This document shows positions 1 through 8,168 of a stretch of DNA of 64,000 nt, in pieces (position 1 is the stretch's first letter; each line of letters opens with the position of its first letter). The DNA is taken from NCBI GenBank assembly GCA_020633295.1, contig JACKDW010000001.1, positions 186,001 to 250,000 on the forward strand, given 5' to 3'. Source of the DNA: Myxococcales bacterium (GTDB lineage: Bacteria > Myxococcota_A > Polyangia > Nannocystales > Nannocystaceae). The position numbers were made by a program, and so were the translations under genes. The notes beneath the pieces are model-generated. The model searched no databases. It worked only from the letters and a program-made list of their open reading frames with translations, and was not told where the DNA came from.

Positions 1-674
1 CCGAGGGGCTCACCGAGCTCAAGCGCTCGCAGACCGACCTGCTCCTTCGGACCGTGCTCCCGAGCCACGTCGCCGCGCGCCTCAAGGGCTCGCGCGCGCA
101 CGAGCGCGAGCCGCTCGCCGAGCAGCACGACCGCGTCAGCGTCATCGTCTGCGACATCGCGGGCTTCACCGCGCTCTCCGAGACCATGGCGCCCGAGGAG
201 CTCGTCGGGCTGCTGGACGCGCTGTTCAGCGAGTTCGACGCGCTGTGCCTGGGCGCGCGGGTCGAGAAGATCCGCACGATCGGCGACGCCTACATCGCGG
301 CCGCCGGCCTGCGCGGCGACGCCGAGCGGAGCTCGTCGCGCGCGCTCTCCTGCGCGCGCGCGATGATCCGCGTGACCGAGGCCTTCGCGCGGCGTCGCGG
401 CCTCGCGCTCGGCGTGCGCGTCGGCGTCAGCACGGGCGCGGCGGTCGCCGGCGTGCTCGGCAAGCGGCGGCTGAGCTACGACCTGTGGGGCCCGGCGGTG
501 CACCGCGCGACGGCGCTCGAGGCCGCCGCGCCCGTCAACGGGATCGCGCTCGACGACGACACGAGGGTCGCGCTGCCCGATCCTGACGCGCCCGCGCCGC
601 TCGGCGAGCTCCGAGCGCTCGACGGCGCGAGCTTCCCGGCCTACGCGCTCACGGGGTCCGCGTCCTCCGGCTGA
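1..674 (+). CDS. Class III nucleotide cyclase domain, 5' end outside window
   Basis: The frame is open from the left edge, so the start lies upstream. The GTG at 54 is an unlikely start because the residues around it (LLLRTVLPSHVAARL) match the helix that normally leads into a class III cyclase domain. The domain fills the rest. The metal-binding Asp residues are seen in VIVCDIAGFTALSE and RTIGDAYIAA. The base-recognising Lys (VEKIRTIGDAY) and Asp (YDLWG) fit an adenylate cyclase. The usual transition-state signature V-N-x-A-x-R reads V-H-R-A-T-A here, so the catalytic Asn and Arg look substituted and the domain may be weak or inactive. The missing upstream part probably holds sensory domains. 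The downstream gene is convergent, 27 bp away. Confidence 0.88.
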   Translation, partial: EGLTELKRSQTDLLLRTVLPSHVAARLKGSRAHEREPLAEQHDRVSVIVCDIAGFTALSETMAPEELVGLLDALFSEFDALCLGARVEKIRTIGDAYIAAAGLRGDAERSSSRALSCARAMIRVTEAFARRRGLALGVRVGVSTGAAVAGVLGKRRLSYDLWGPAVHRATALEAAAPVNGIALDDDTRVALPDPDAPAPLGELRALDGASFPAYALTGSASSG

Positions 675-701
675 CGTCGAACCACCTCGTCTGCCGCCGC
701 G

Positions 702-1856
702 TCACGCGTGGTCGGACGCGAGCGCCATGCGGATCCCCTCGGCCAGCGTCCGCGCGAAGCTCGTGCCGCTCGGCGCCCACCCGACCTCCGCGAGCGCGGC
801 CGCGAGGCGCGGCCGCAGGCCCGTGACGATCGTGCGCGCGCCGATCAGCCGCGCCGCGCGAGTCATGTGGCCCAGCCGCGTCGCGGTCGCGGCGTCCGTC
901 GCGTCCGCGCCCGTGAGGTCGACGATCACGCTCCGGGCCGCGCGCTCGCGGATCGCGGTCAGCAGGCGCGCCTCGATGTCCGCGCCGCGATCACCGTCGA
1001 GCGCGCCGATGACCGGGACCGCGAGCACCGCGGGCGCGACCTCGAGGATCGGCGCGGCCAGGGCGATGATCTCGCGTCGCTGGCGGTCCACGAGCGAGAG
1101 CGTCGCGCGCAGCTCGGTCGCGAGCTGCTGCTGCCTGGCCGCCTCGGCCTCCGCCTCGCGCCGCGCGGACTGATCGGCGTGGTGGATCAGCGCCATCATC
1201 TCGCCGCTGACCGTGTCGCGGATCGGCTGCAGCTCGACGGCGTGGTAGCGCTCGCCGCCGGTCGTCATCACCGCGAGCTCGCGCCGCACGGTCTCGCCGG
1301 CGCGGGCCTTCGCGAGCAGCTCGGCGGCGAGCTCGCGATCGCCGATCCACGCGCGCCAGTCGTGCTCGTCGCCGAACGCGGCGAGCCCCGCCGGGTTGCG
1401 CAGCTCGACGCGCCCGTCGAAGTCGACGAGCGCGACGATCACCGAGGTGAGGTTGAGCGCCATGAGCCCGCGCAGCTGCTCGGGATCGATCCCCTCGTCG
1501 CGCGCGTAGGCGTGCTGGAGGATCCCGAGGCGGCCGTCGTCGAGCGTGAACGGGGCGAAGTGCAGGCGCGTGCGCACGGGCACGCCCTTGGGGAAGAACG
1601 TCCACTCCTGCCACAGCGCGCCGCCGTCGCGCAGGACCTTGAGCGCCTGCTCGAGGCGCGTCATCACCAGCTTGGGTCCCTGCGCGATCTCGCGGGCGCG
1701 CAGCTCCTCGAGGTTCGGAGCGCGCCACATCTCGATCGCGGCGGCGTTGGCCCAGACGAAGCGCAGCTGGTCAGGATCGAGGACCCACGCGGCGATCGGC
1801 GAGAGCTCGAGGCCCGCGACGCGAACCTCGAGCGCGGGGGTGTCACGCTCGCTCAT
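702..1856 (-). CDS. PAS and STAS domain regulatory protein (RsbR-like)
   Basis: 384 residues from the ATG at 1856 (MSERDTPALEV). A longer frame exists upstream but its added residues look like translated noncoding DNA. Residues 1-110 and 120-230 resemble two PAS-like sensor modules (LSPIAAWVLDPDQLRFVWAN, then VIVALVDFDGRVELRNPAG). A short coiled coil follows around 230-265. The end is a STAS domain with PVIGALDGDRGADIEARLL and SVIVDLTGADATDAATATRL. This is the order found in RsbR-type stressosome or anti-anti-sigma proteins, which pass a sensory signal to a partner switching system in the cytoplasm. No kinase or phosphatase partner is next to it. The specific input is unknown. Confidence 0.8.
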   Translation of the reverse strand: MSERDTPALEVRVAGLELSPIAAWVLDPDQLRFVWANAAAIEMWRAPNLEELRAREIAQGPKLVMTRLEQALKVLRDGGALWQEWTFFPKGVPVRTRLHFAPFTLDDGRLGILQHAYARDEGIDPEQLRGLMALNLTSVIVALVDFDGRVELRNPAGLAAFGDEHDWRAWIGDRELAAELLAKARAGETVRRELAVMTTGGERYHAVELQPIRDTVSGEMMALIHHADQSARREAEAEAARQQQLATELRATLSLVDRQRREIIALAAPILEVAPAVLAVPVIGALDGDRGADIEARLLTAIRERAARSVIVDLTGADATDAATATRLGHMTRAARLIGARTIVTGLRPRLAAALAEVGWAPSGTSFARTLAEGIRMALASDHA

Positions 1857-2027
1857 CCAGACGTCCAGCGTCGCGCAGTCGCCCCCGCCCCGCAAGCGGC
1901 GCTCGCGGGTCGCCGCGGGCTCGAGGCGCACCGCCGCGGCGCGGAAACGGCCCGCGAGTCGCTGTAGGTGCACAGTTCCTCCGTCGGCGCGCGAGCACGC
2001 GTCTCGTGCTCGCGAACGCCGACTCGC

Positions 2028-2052
2028 CTCGCCTCGCCTCGCCTCGCCTCGG
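2028..2052. repeat. Short tandem GCCTC pentamer repeat
   Basis: About five copies of the pentamer gcctc/cctcg lie in the 261-bp gap between the divergent STAS-domain and DNA methyltransferase genes. It may be simple slippage sequence. No protein is encoded. Confidence 0.7.
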
Positions 2053-2102
2053 TACGGACCGACTCCGCGGCTCTAGGCGAGCACGCGGACCACGATCGCG
2101 GG

Positions 2103-2111
2103 TGATACCCT
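2103..2111 (+). promoter_or_regulatory. Extended -10 promoter, leaderless, for the methyltransferase gene
   Basis: TG-A-TACCCT is followed after 6 nt by the GTG start at 2118. There is no Shine-Dalgarno sequence, and the spacing puts the expected transcription start on the start codon. No clear -35 box is seen. The same layout recurs at other genes in this window. Confidence 0.45.
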
Positions 2112-2117
2112 CGCGCG

Positions 2118-5100
2118 GTGTCACGAGCGCAGCGACAGGCAGCCGGCGCGTCCCCCCGCGCCCCCGGACGAGCGACGGCCGTGCGCCCGCGTGAGGACGA
2201 GGACGAGGACGCGCCGCTCACCGACGCGCGCGGGCCCGGCGACTCGGCGAGCAGCTCCGGCGCGCGACGCTGCTCCTGCTGCGGAGCGCGCGCCGCCACG
2301 CTGCCCCGGCGCTGTCAGGCGCACGATCGCGACGCGCTCTACGGGGCCGCCTGCCGCCTCGTCCTGCGCCTGTTCGTGACGCTGCTGGCCGAGGCGCTCG
2401 CGCCGGCGCCAGCGCGTGGCGAGCAGCCGCGCGCGGGTCTCCGCGCGCTGCTCGCGAAGCTCGACGCGCGCGCGCCGGCCGAGCGCGCGCGGCGACGCGA
2501 GGCCTGGCCCGTCCTGCTCGCGCGGTGCCGCGCGCCCGATCGTGAGGACAGGCGCGAGCACGGCGCGGTCGAGCGCGCGCTCGCGCTGCTCACGACGACG
2601 ACCGCGCCGCCCGACGACGGCGTGGTCCATCGCGCGCTCGCGCTGCTCACCCGCGTGACGTGGCGCGAGCGCGTCGCGACGGGCTGGCGCGCGCGCGCCT
2701 GGCCGGTCGACTTCCGCGCGCTGACGGGCGAGTCGCTCGGGCGCCTCTACGAGGGGCTGCTCGACTACGCGCTGCGCCGCGCCGGTGACCAGCCGATCAT
2801 CGCCTTGAACCTCGGCGACGGGCTCGCGCTCCCGCTGCAGCGCCTCGAGTCGATGGACGCGAAGACCCTCCGCGCGCTGCGTGGGCGCGCCGCGTCCTCG
2901 CCCGCCCGCGTCGACGCGGACGACGAGCCGCGCGCCCGCCCCCGCGACCACGACGAGCCCGCGCGCGACCACGACGACGCTCGCTACGACGACGACGCTC
3001 GCTACGACGACGACCGAGATGACGACGATGCCCGCGACGACGACGATGTCCGCGACGACGACAACCACCACGACAACCACCACGACAACCACCACGACGA
3101 CGCCCGCGCGACCGCGCGCGCGCGCGCCGTCGCGTGGGCGCGCCGCGTCCTCGCCCGCGACGCGCTCTGCGGCGCGGACGAGCTCGACGCGGCTGCGCGG
3201 CGGCTCATCGCCGAGGTCACGCTCCCGGGCGAGCTCTACCTCGTGCGCTCGGGCGGCGCGCGCAAGGGCGCGGGGACGTTCTACACGCCTCCGCCGCTGA
3301 CGCGGACCACGGTCCGCCGCGCGCTCGCGCCGCTGCTCTACGCGTCCTGCGGCTCGGGAGCCGACGACGCCCGAACGCTGCGGCCGCCCGAACAGCTGCT
3401 CGCGCTCACGATCTGTGATCCGGCGATGGGCTCGGGCAACTTCCTGCTCGCGGCCGCGCGCGAGCTCTCCGCGGCGGTGCTCGAGTCGCTGCGCGTCCAC
3501 GGCCGGATCACGCGCGCGCGCGGGCGCGTCGCGGTCGCGTGCGACATGCTCCCTGAGACAGACAGAAGCTTCGCGGCGGACGAGCCGCCCGCGCGCCTCG
3601 AGACCGCGGTCCGACGGGCCGTCGCCGAGCGCTGCCTCTACGGCGTCGATCTCGATCCGCTCGCGGTCGAGCTGGGGCGCGCGGCGCTCTGGGTCGAGAC
3701 GCGCGACCCCAGCGCGCCGCTGGACTTCGTCGACCACGCGCTCCGCTGCGGAGACGCGCTGGTCGGCGCGTGGACCGAGCGCGCCCGTGATTACCCGCTG
3801 CTGTGCTTCGCCCGCCCCCACCCCACGAGCGCGCCCGTAGACCACGCCGCGACGCTGCAGGAGCGACGCGCCGTCGCCGTCGCCCAGCAGGCGGCGCTGC
3901 TCAGCGAGCCGCGCGGCGACGACGACGACGACGACAACGACGACCTCTCGCGGGCCCTTCGCGACCTCCGCGTCGCGCCAGCCGGCGCGGGCTCACCCGC
4001 CGCGCGACGCGTCCGCGAGGCGCTCGACCTCTGGTGCGCGCTGTGGTTCTGGCCGCGCGCCGAGCTCGACGTCATGCCGACGCCGCGGGAGCTCAGCGCG
4101 CCGATCGAGGCCGCGCGCGCCGTCGCCCGACGGCTGCGCGACGTCATGCGCTTCTTTCACTGGGAGCTCGAGTTCCCCGAGGTCTTCACGGGGCCGCGCG
4201 CCGGCTTCGACGCGATCGTCAGCAACCCGCCGTGGGAGATCCAGAAGCCCAGCAGCAAGGAGTTCTTCAGCGAGCACGATCCGCTGTACCGCGCCTACGA
4301 CAAGCAGGAGGCGCTGCGGGTGCAAGCGCGGCTGTTCGCGGCCGACCCCGCGCTCGCGCGCGCGTGGACCTCCTACCGCGCCGCCTTCAAAGATCGCGGC
4401 AACTTCATCAAGCACGCCGCCGAGCCCTTCGGCGACGGGGCGGTCGCCGGGCACGGGGGCGGCGACGTCCCGCTCGCGCGCGGCGAGCGTGGCGCGGCGC
4501 TGCACCGGATCTGGCGCGCGCGCAGGCGACGTCGCGCGGGCGACCGCGACGTGGAGCGCCCGTTCCGGCTTCAGGGCTCCGCCGATCTCAACAGCTACAA
4601 GATGTTCGTCGAGCTCGCGCACGCGCTGCTGCGACCGGGCGGTCAATTCGGGCTCGTGGTCCCCAGCGGGCTCTACACGGACAAGGGCTGCGAGCGCCTG
4701 CGACGGCTGCTGCTCGAGCGCTGCGCGTGGCGCTGGGTGTACGGCTTCGAGAACCGGCAGAAGATCTTCGCGATCGACAGCCGGTTCAAGTTCTGCGTCG
4801 TCATCGCGGAGCGCGGCGGCGCCACCGTGGCCGTGCGCGCCGCGTTCATGCGTCACGCGCTCGCCGACTGGGACGCGGCCGCCGGCGCGCTCGTGTACCC
4901 GGCCGCGCAGATCGCCGCGATGAGCCCGCGCTCACGCGCGCTGCTCGAGCTCACCTCGCGGCGTCACCTCGCGGCGCTCGGTCGCGCCTACGCGGGCGCC
5001 GTGCGGCTCGGCGACCCGGGCCCCGATGGTTGGCGCGTCACCCACGGGCGCGAATTCCACATGACGGATGACTCGGCGCTGTTCGTGCGGTTTGACGAGC

Positions 5101-6287
5101 TGCGCCGCCGCGAGCCGTCGCCCGACGGTCGCTTCGAACACGACGGCCGCGTGCTCGTGCCGCTGTACCAGGGCGTGATGATCGAGCTGTTCGCGGCCAA
5201 CCGCGCGCACTGGCTCGAGGGCGCCGGCGCGCAGGCGACGTGGGCCAAGGCGCTGCCGCCCTCGTCGCCGTTTCGCCCCCAGTTCCTGATCGACCCCGCG
5301 CTCGCCCGGGCGCGAAAGCCCCGCTCGGCGCGGACCCGCTGCGTCATGCGCAACGTCGCGCCGGCGACGAACTCGCGCACCTTCATCGCGGCGGTCGTGC
5401 CCGGCTTCCCGAGCGGGCACAGCCTCGCGGAGCTCAGCACCGGCCTGCCCGGGCCGCTCGCGCCGTGGCGGCTCGCCGCGCTCGTCTCGTCGCTCGTGTT
5501 CGACTGGCTCGTGCGCAGCCGCGTCGGCGGCACCAACCTGAGCTGGTCGTTCATACAGGACGTCCCGCTGCCGCCGCCCGCCGCCGTCCGCTCCGACCGC
5601 GTCGAGGACCTCGCGTTCCGCCTCGGCGGCGCGTCGTGGGCGTTCGCGCCCGAGTGGCTCGCCGTGGCGCCGCGCTACCCCGACGGCCCCCCGCGCTGCT
5701 GGGCGCTCACCCGCCACGAGCGCCTGCGCCTGCGCTGCACGCTCGACGCCATCGTCGCGACCCTCTACGGCCTCGACCGCGACGACCTCGCCTGGATCCT
5801 CCGCGACTGCGATCACCCGGCGCGGGTCCTCGCCGACAAGGCGCTTACCCGCCGACTCGATCCGAAGGGCTTCTGGCGCGTCCACCGACGGGCGCCGCCG
5901 GAGCTGCGCCACACCGTGCTCACGCTGGTCGCCTACGACGACCTGCAGGCGAAGATCGCCGCCGCCGCGGGCGATCGCGACGAGGGGATCGCGAGCTTCT
6001 GCGCCCAGCACGACGGCGACGGCTGGATGCTCCCCGAGACCCTGCGCGTCGCCGAGCTCGGGCTCCCGCGCGACGTGAGCTTCGGCGACCCCGAGACGCA
6101 CGCCCGCGCGCAGCCGGTCCGCAGTCGCATGGGCCCGCGCTTCGAAGGCCACCAGCGCGCGCTGAGCCCCGACGCCGCCTGGGCGGTCTGCGAGCGGCAC
6201 GCGACGAGGGCGGCGGCGCTGCGTCAGGTCGACGCTCCCTCGAGTGGTCGCGCGCCCTCGCCGGAGGTCTCCGCACCTCACCCGTAG
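2118..6287 (+). CDS. Eco57I-like N6-adenine DNA methyltransferase, solitary
   Basis: 1389 residues from a GTG that sits 6 nt after a -10-like box. Motif X (GTFYTP, near residue 386), SAM-binding motif I (DPAMGSGNFLLAA, from Asp434), LYGVDLDPLAVELG and catalytic motif IV NPPW (near 703) identify a gamma-class N6-adenine methylase like the methyltransferase half of type IIG enzymes. The C-terminal third should be the target-recognition domain. No separate restriction gene is nearby. I see no convincing PD-(D/E)XK nuclease motif in the N-terminal 370 residues, so this may be a lone methyltransferase or part of a defence system. Residues about 280-335 are a low-complexity Asp/Arg/His insert encoded by tandem repeats, and a second poly-Asp stretch lies near 600. 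Residues near 775-815 are Arg/Gly-rich and could hide a compensated frameshift. Confidence 0.85.
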   Translation: MSRAQRQAAGASPRAPGRATAVRPREDEDEDAPLTDARGPGDSASSSGARRCSCCGARAATLPRRCQAHDRDALYGAACRLVLRLFVTLLAEALAPAPARGEQPRAGLRALLAKLDARAPAERARRREAWPVLLARCRAPDREDRREHGAVERALALLTTTTAPPDDGVVHRALALLTRVTWRERVATGWRARAWPVDFRALTGESLGRLYEGLLDYALRRAGDQPIIALNLGDGLALPLQRLESMDAKTLRALRGRAASSPARVDADDEPRARPRDHDEPARDHDDARYDDDARYDDDRDDDDARDDDDVRDDDNHHDNHHDNHHDDARATARARAVAWARRVLARDALCGADELDAAARRLIAEVTLPGELYLVRSGGARKGAGTFYTPPPLTRTTVRRALAPLLYASCGSGADDARTLRPPEQLLALTICDPAMGSGNFLLAAARELSAAVLESLRVHGRITRARGRVAVACDMLPETDRSFAADEPPARLETAVRRAVAERCLYGVDLDPLAVELGRAALWVETRDPSAPLDFVDHALRCGDALVGAWTERARDYPLLCFARPHPTSAPVDHAATLQERRAVAVAQQAALLSEPRGDDDDDDNDDLSRALRDLRVAPAGAGSPAARRVREALDLWCALWFWPRAELDVMPTPRELSAPIEAARAVARRLRDVMRFFHWELEFPEVFTGPRAGFDAIVSNPPWEIQKPSSKEFFSEHDPLYRAYDKQEALRVQARLFAADPALARAWTSYRAAFKDRGNFIKHAAEPFGDGAVAGHGGGDVPLARGERGAALHRIWRARRRRRAGDRDVERPFRLQGSADLNSYKMFVELAHALLRPGGQFGLVVPSGLYTDKGCERLRRLLLERCAWRWVYGFENRQKIFAIDSRFKFCVVIAERGGATVAVRAAFMRHALADWDAAAGALVYPAAQIAAMSPRSRALLELTSRRHLAALGRAYAGAVRLGDPGPDGWRVTHGREFHMTDDSALFVRFDELRRREPSPDGRFEHDGRVLVPLYQGVMIELFAANRAHWLEGAGAQATWAKALPPSSPFRPQFLIDPALARARKPRSARTRCVMRNVAPATNSRTFIAAVVPGFPSGHSLAELSTGLPGPLAPWRLAALVSSLVFDWLVRSRVGGTNLSWSFIQDVPLPPPAAVRSDRVEDLAFRLGGASWAFAPEWLAVAPRYPDGPPRCWALTRHERLRLRCTLDAIVATLYGLDRDDLAWILRDCDHPARVLADKALTRRLDPKGFWRVHRRAPPELRHTVLTLVAYDDLQAKIAAAAGDRDEGIASFCAQHDGDGWMLPETLRVAELGLPRDVSFGDPETHARAQPVRSRMGPRFEGHQRALSPDAAWAVCERHATRAAALRQVDAPSSGRAPSPEVSAPHP
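2976..3104. repeat. In-frame tandem repeats encoding an Asp/His/Asn-rich insert
   Basis: gacgac-based repeats are followed by three perfect copies of the 12-mer acaaccaccacg at 3061-3096, which encode D-N-H-H three times. All are in frame with the methyltransferase and fall just before its motif X, so copy-number change would alter a linker rather than the catalytic core. Confidence 0.85.
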
Positions 6288-6347
6288 CGCGCGCCCGAGG
6301 CACCTCGCGCGACGACGCGCGTCGTCACGCGCGGCGCGTGACTCGTC

Positions 6348-6353
6348 TATGCT
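6348..6353 (+). promoter_or_regulatory. -10-like TATGCT, leaderless spacing
   Basis: TATGCT ends 7 nt before the ATG at 6361. No ribosome binding site is visible between them. Confidence 0.35.
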
Positions 6354-6360
6354 CTCGGCG

Positions 6361-8022
6361 ATGACGCAGTGGCACCACCAGGCAGAGGTCGTGATCGTAG
6401 GTTCGGGCGCGGCCGCCCTCGCGGCGGCGAGCGCCGCAGCGGCGGAGGGCGTGCGCGTAGTCGTGCTCGAGGCCGCCGCGCAGGCGGGCGGGACCACGCG
6501 CCGCTCGGGCGGCGCGATGTGGATCCCCAACAACTCGGCGATGCGCGCCGCGGGCTTGCAAGACCCGCGACCGCAGGCGCTCGCGCTCATGGCACACCTC
6601 GCCTACCCGGCGAGCTTCGATCCGGAGAGCCCCACGCTCGGGCTCAGCGAGCGCGCCCACGAGCTGCTGGCCGCGTTCTACGACCACGGCGCCGACGTCG
6701 TCGACGCGCTGACCGAGGCGGGCGCGCTCGACCTCATCATCCTGCCGCCGCTCGGCTTCGGCGACAGCCCGATCTCCGACCCCGACTACCACGCCGAGCT
6801 GCCGGAGAACGCGGCGCCGGTCGGCCGTGTGCTCACCGCCCAGACGCCGCCCGGCTCCTTCGAGTGGCCCGGCGTGTTCCTGGCCGACGGGATGATCGCG
6901 CACGCGCGGGCCAAGGGGATCCCGATCCTGCTCGAGCACCGCGTCGTCGACGTGATCGACGGCCCGCGCGGCGAGGTCGTGGGCGTCGTGGCCGAGCACG
7001 CGGGCCAGGAGGTGCGCGTACGAGCGACGCGCGGCGTCGTGTTCGCGACGGGCGGCTTCTCGCATGACCCGCGCAAGGTGAGCTCGTACACGCGCGGGCC
7101 GATCTTCGGCACCGGCGCCGTACCCGAGGGCACCGGCGGCTTCCTCGAGATCGCCGCGCGCCGCGGCGCCGAGCTGAGCAACCTGTCCAATGGTTTCTTC
7201 TTCCAGGTCGCGCTCGAGGCCGCGCTCGAGCGCGGCGGCGCGATCGCGCGGCCCGACGCGTTCGTGTTCCTGCCCTACGGCGACAGCATGATCATCGTCG
7301 ACAAGCGCGGTCGCCGGATCGTCAACGAGAAGGCGATGTACCACGAGCGCGCGCAGAGCCACTTCGTCTACACGTACAACGAGTTCCCCAACCTCGTGCA
7401 GATCATGATCTGGGACGAGCCGGTGATGCAGGAGCCGACCTTCTGGCCGTGGCGCGGCGGCGTGCCGTTCCCCGGCATGACGAGCCCCTTCGTCGTCGCC
7501 GGCGAGACGCTCGAGGAGCTCTCGGCCGCGATCGCGGCGCGCCTGGAGTCGCTGCGAGGCAAGCGCGGGCTCTCGGCGGCGGTGGGCCCCGACGTCGCGC
7601 TCTCGCCCGACTTCGCCAGCAACCTCGCGGCCACCGTCGCGCGCTTCAACGGCTTCGCCGAGACCGGCGTCGACCTCGACTTCCACCGCGGCGAGACCCC
7701 GCTCGAGCCGGTGTGGCAGGGCCCCTCGCGCGGCGCCCCCAACCGCACGATGACCGCCTTCGCGAGCGATGGCCCCTACTACGCGCTGCTGCTCGGCGCC
7801 GGCACGCTCGACACCTGCGGCGGCCCGGTGATCAACGCGCGCGGCGAGGTCCTGCGACCGGACGGAGGCGTGATCGAGGGCCTGTACGGCGCGGGCAACT
7901 GCGTCGCGTCGCCGACCGGACACGGGTACTTTGGGGCAGGTGGAACGATCGGCCCCGCGATCGTGTTCGGCTACCTCGCCGGGCGCGCGGCGGCCCAGCG
8001 CCCGATCGGCCGCGGCCACTAG
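6361..8022 (+). CDS. FAD-dependent dehydrogenase of the 3-ketosteroid Delta1-dehydrogenase type
   Basis: 553 residues. The ATG at 6361 (MTQWHHQAEVVIVGSGAAA) is preferred because the dinucleotide-binding motif VVIVGSGAAALAAASA follows within 10 residues, as usual for this family, and a -10-like box sits just upstream. It is a member of the FAD-binding-2 family (fumarate reductase and KstD flavoproteins). The C-terminal motif GAGNCVASPTGHGYFGAGGT closes the flavin site in KstD-type enzymes. The likely reaction is 1,2-dehydrogenation of a 3-ketosteroid or similar cyclic ketone in the cytoplasm. No other steroid-catabolic gene adjoins it, so the substrate is open. It could instead be a related FAD-dependent oxidoreductase. 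Confidence 0.82.
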   Translation: MTQWHHQAEVVIVGSGAAALAAASAAAAEGVRVVVLEAAAQAGGTTRRSGGAMWIPNNSAMRAAGLQDPRPQALALMAHLAYPASFDPESPTLGLSERAHELLAAFYDHGADVVDALTEAGALDLIILPPLGFGDSPISDPDYHAELPENAAPVGRVLTAQTPPGSFEWPGVFLADGMIAHARAKGIPILLEHRVVDVIDGPRGEVVGVVAEHAGQEVRVRATRGVVFATGGFSHDPRKVSSYTRGPIFGTGAVPEGTGGFLEIAARRGAELSNLSNGFFFQVALEAALERGGAIARPDAFVFLPYGDSMIIVDKRGRRIVNEKAMYHERAQSHFVYTYNEFPNLVQIMIWDEPVMQEPTFWPWRGGVPFPGMTSPFVVAGETLEELSAAIAARLESLRGKRGLSAAVGPDVALSPDFASNLAATVARFNGFAETGVDLDFHRGETPLEPVWQGPSRGAPNRTMTAFASDGPYYALLLGAGTLDTCGGPVINARGEVLRPDGGVIEGLYGAGNCVASPTGHGYFGAGGTIGPAIVFGYLAGRAAAQRPIGRGH

Positions 8023-8090
8023 CGCGTCACGACCCCGCGAGGCGGCGGGCAGCCCCGCGGCGGACCGGCCTCGCGGGCGTCGATCCTACG

Positions 8091-8147
8091 TCGTCGATCC
8101 TCGGTCGACTCGTCGCTCCTCGGTCGACTCGTCGCTCCTCGGTCGAC
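8091..8147. repeat. Three 19-bp tandem repeats between convergent genes
   Basis: Three copies of tcgtcg(a/c)tcctcggtcgac, the last two identical. Each ends in the palindrome gtcgac. They occupy the 146-bp gap between the convergent dehydrogenase and hybrid kinase genes. They may act in transcription termination or may be neutral slippage products. Confidence 0.85.
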
Positions 8148-8168
8148 TCGATGATCCTTCTTCGTCGA

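Noticed and set aside
4440..4560. Compensated frameshift in the methyltransferase
   Set aside because: The Arg/Gly-rich stretch looks odd, but neither alternative frame gives a clearly better sequence, so I did not call it.
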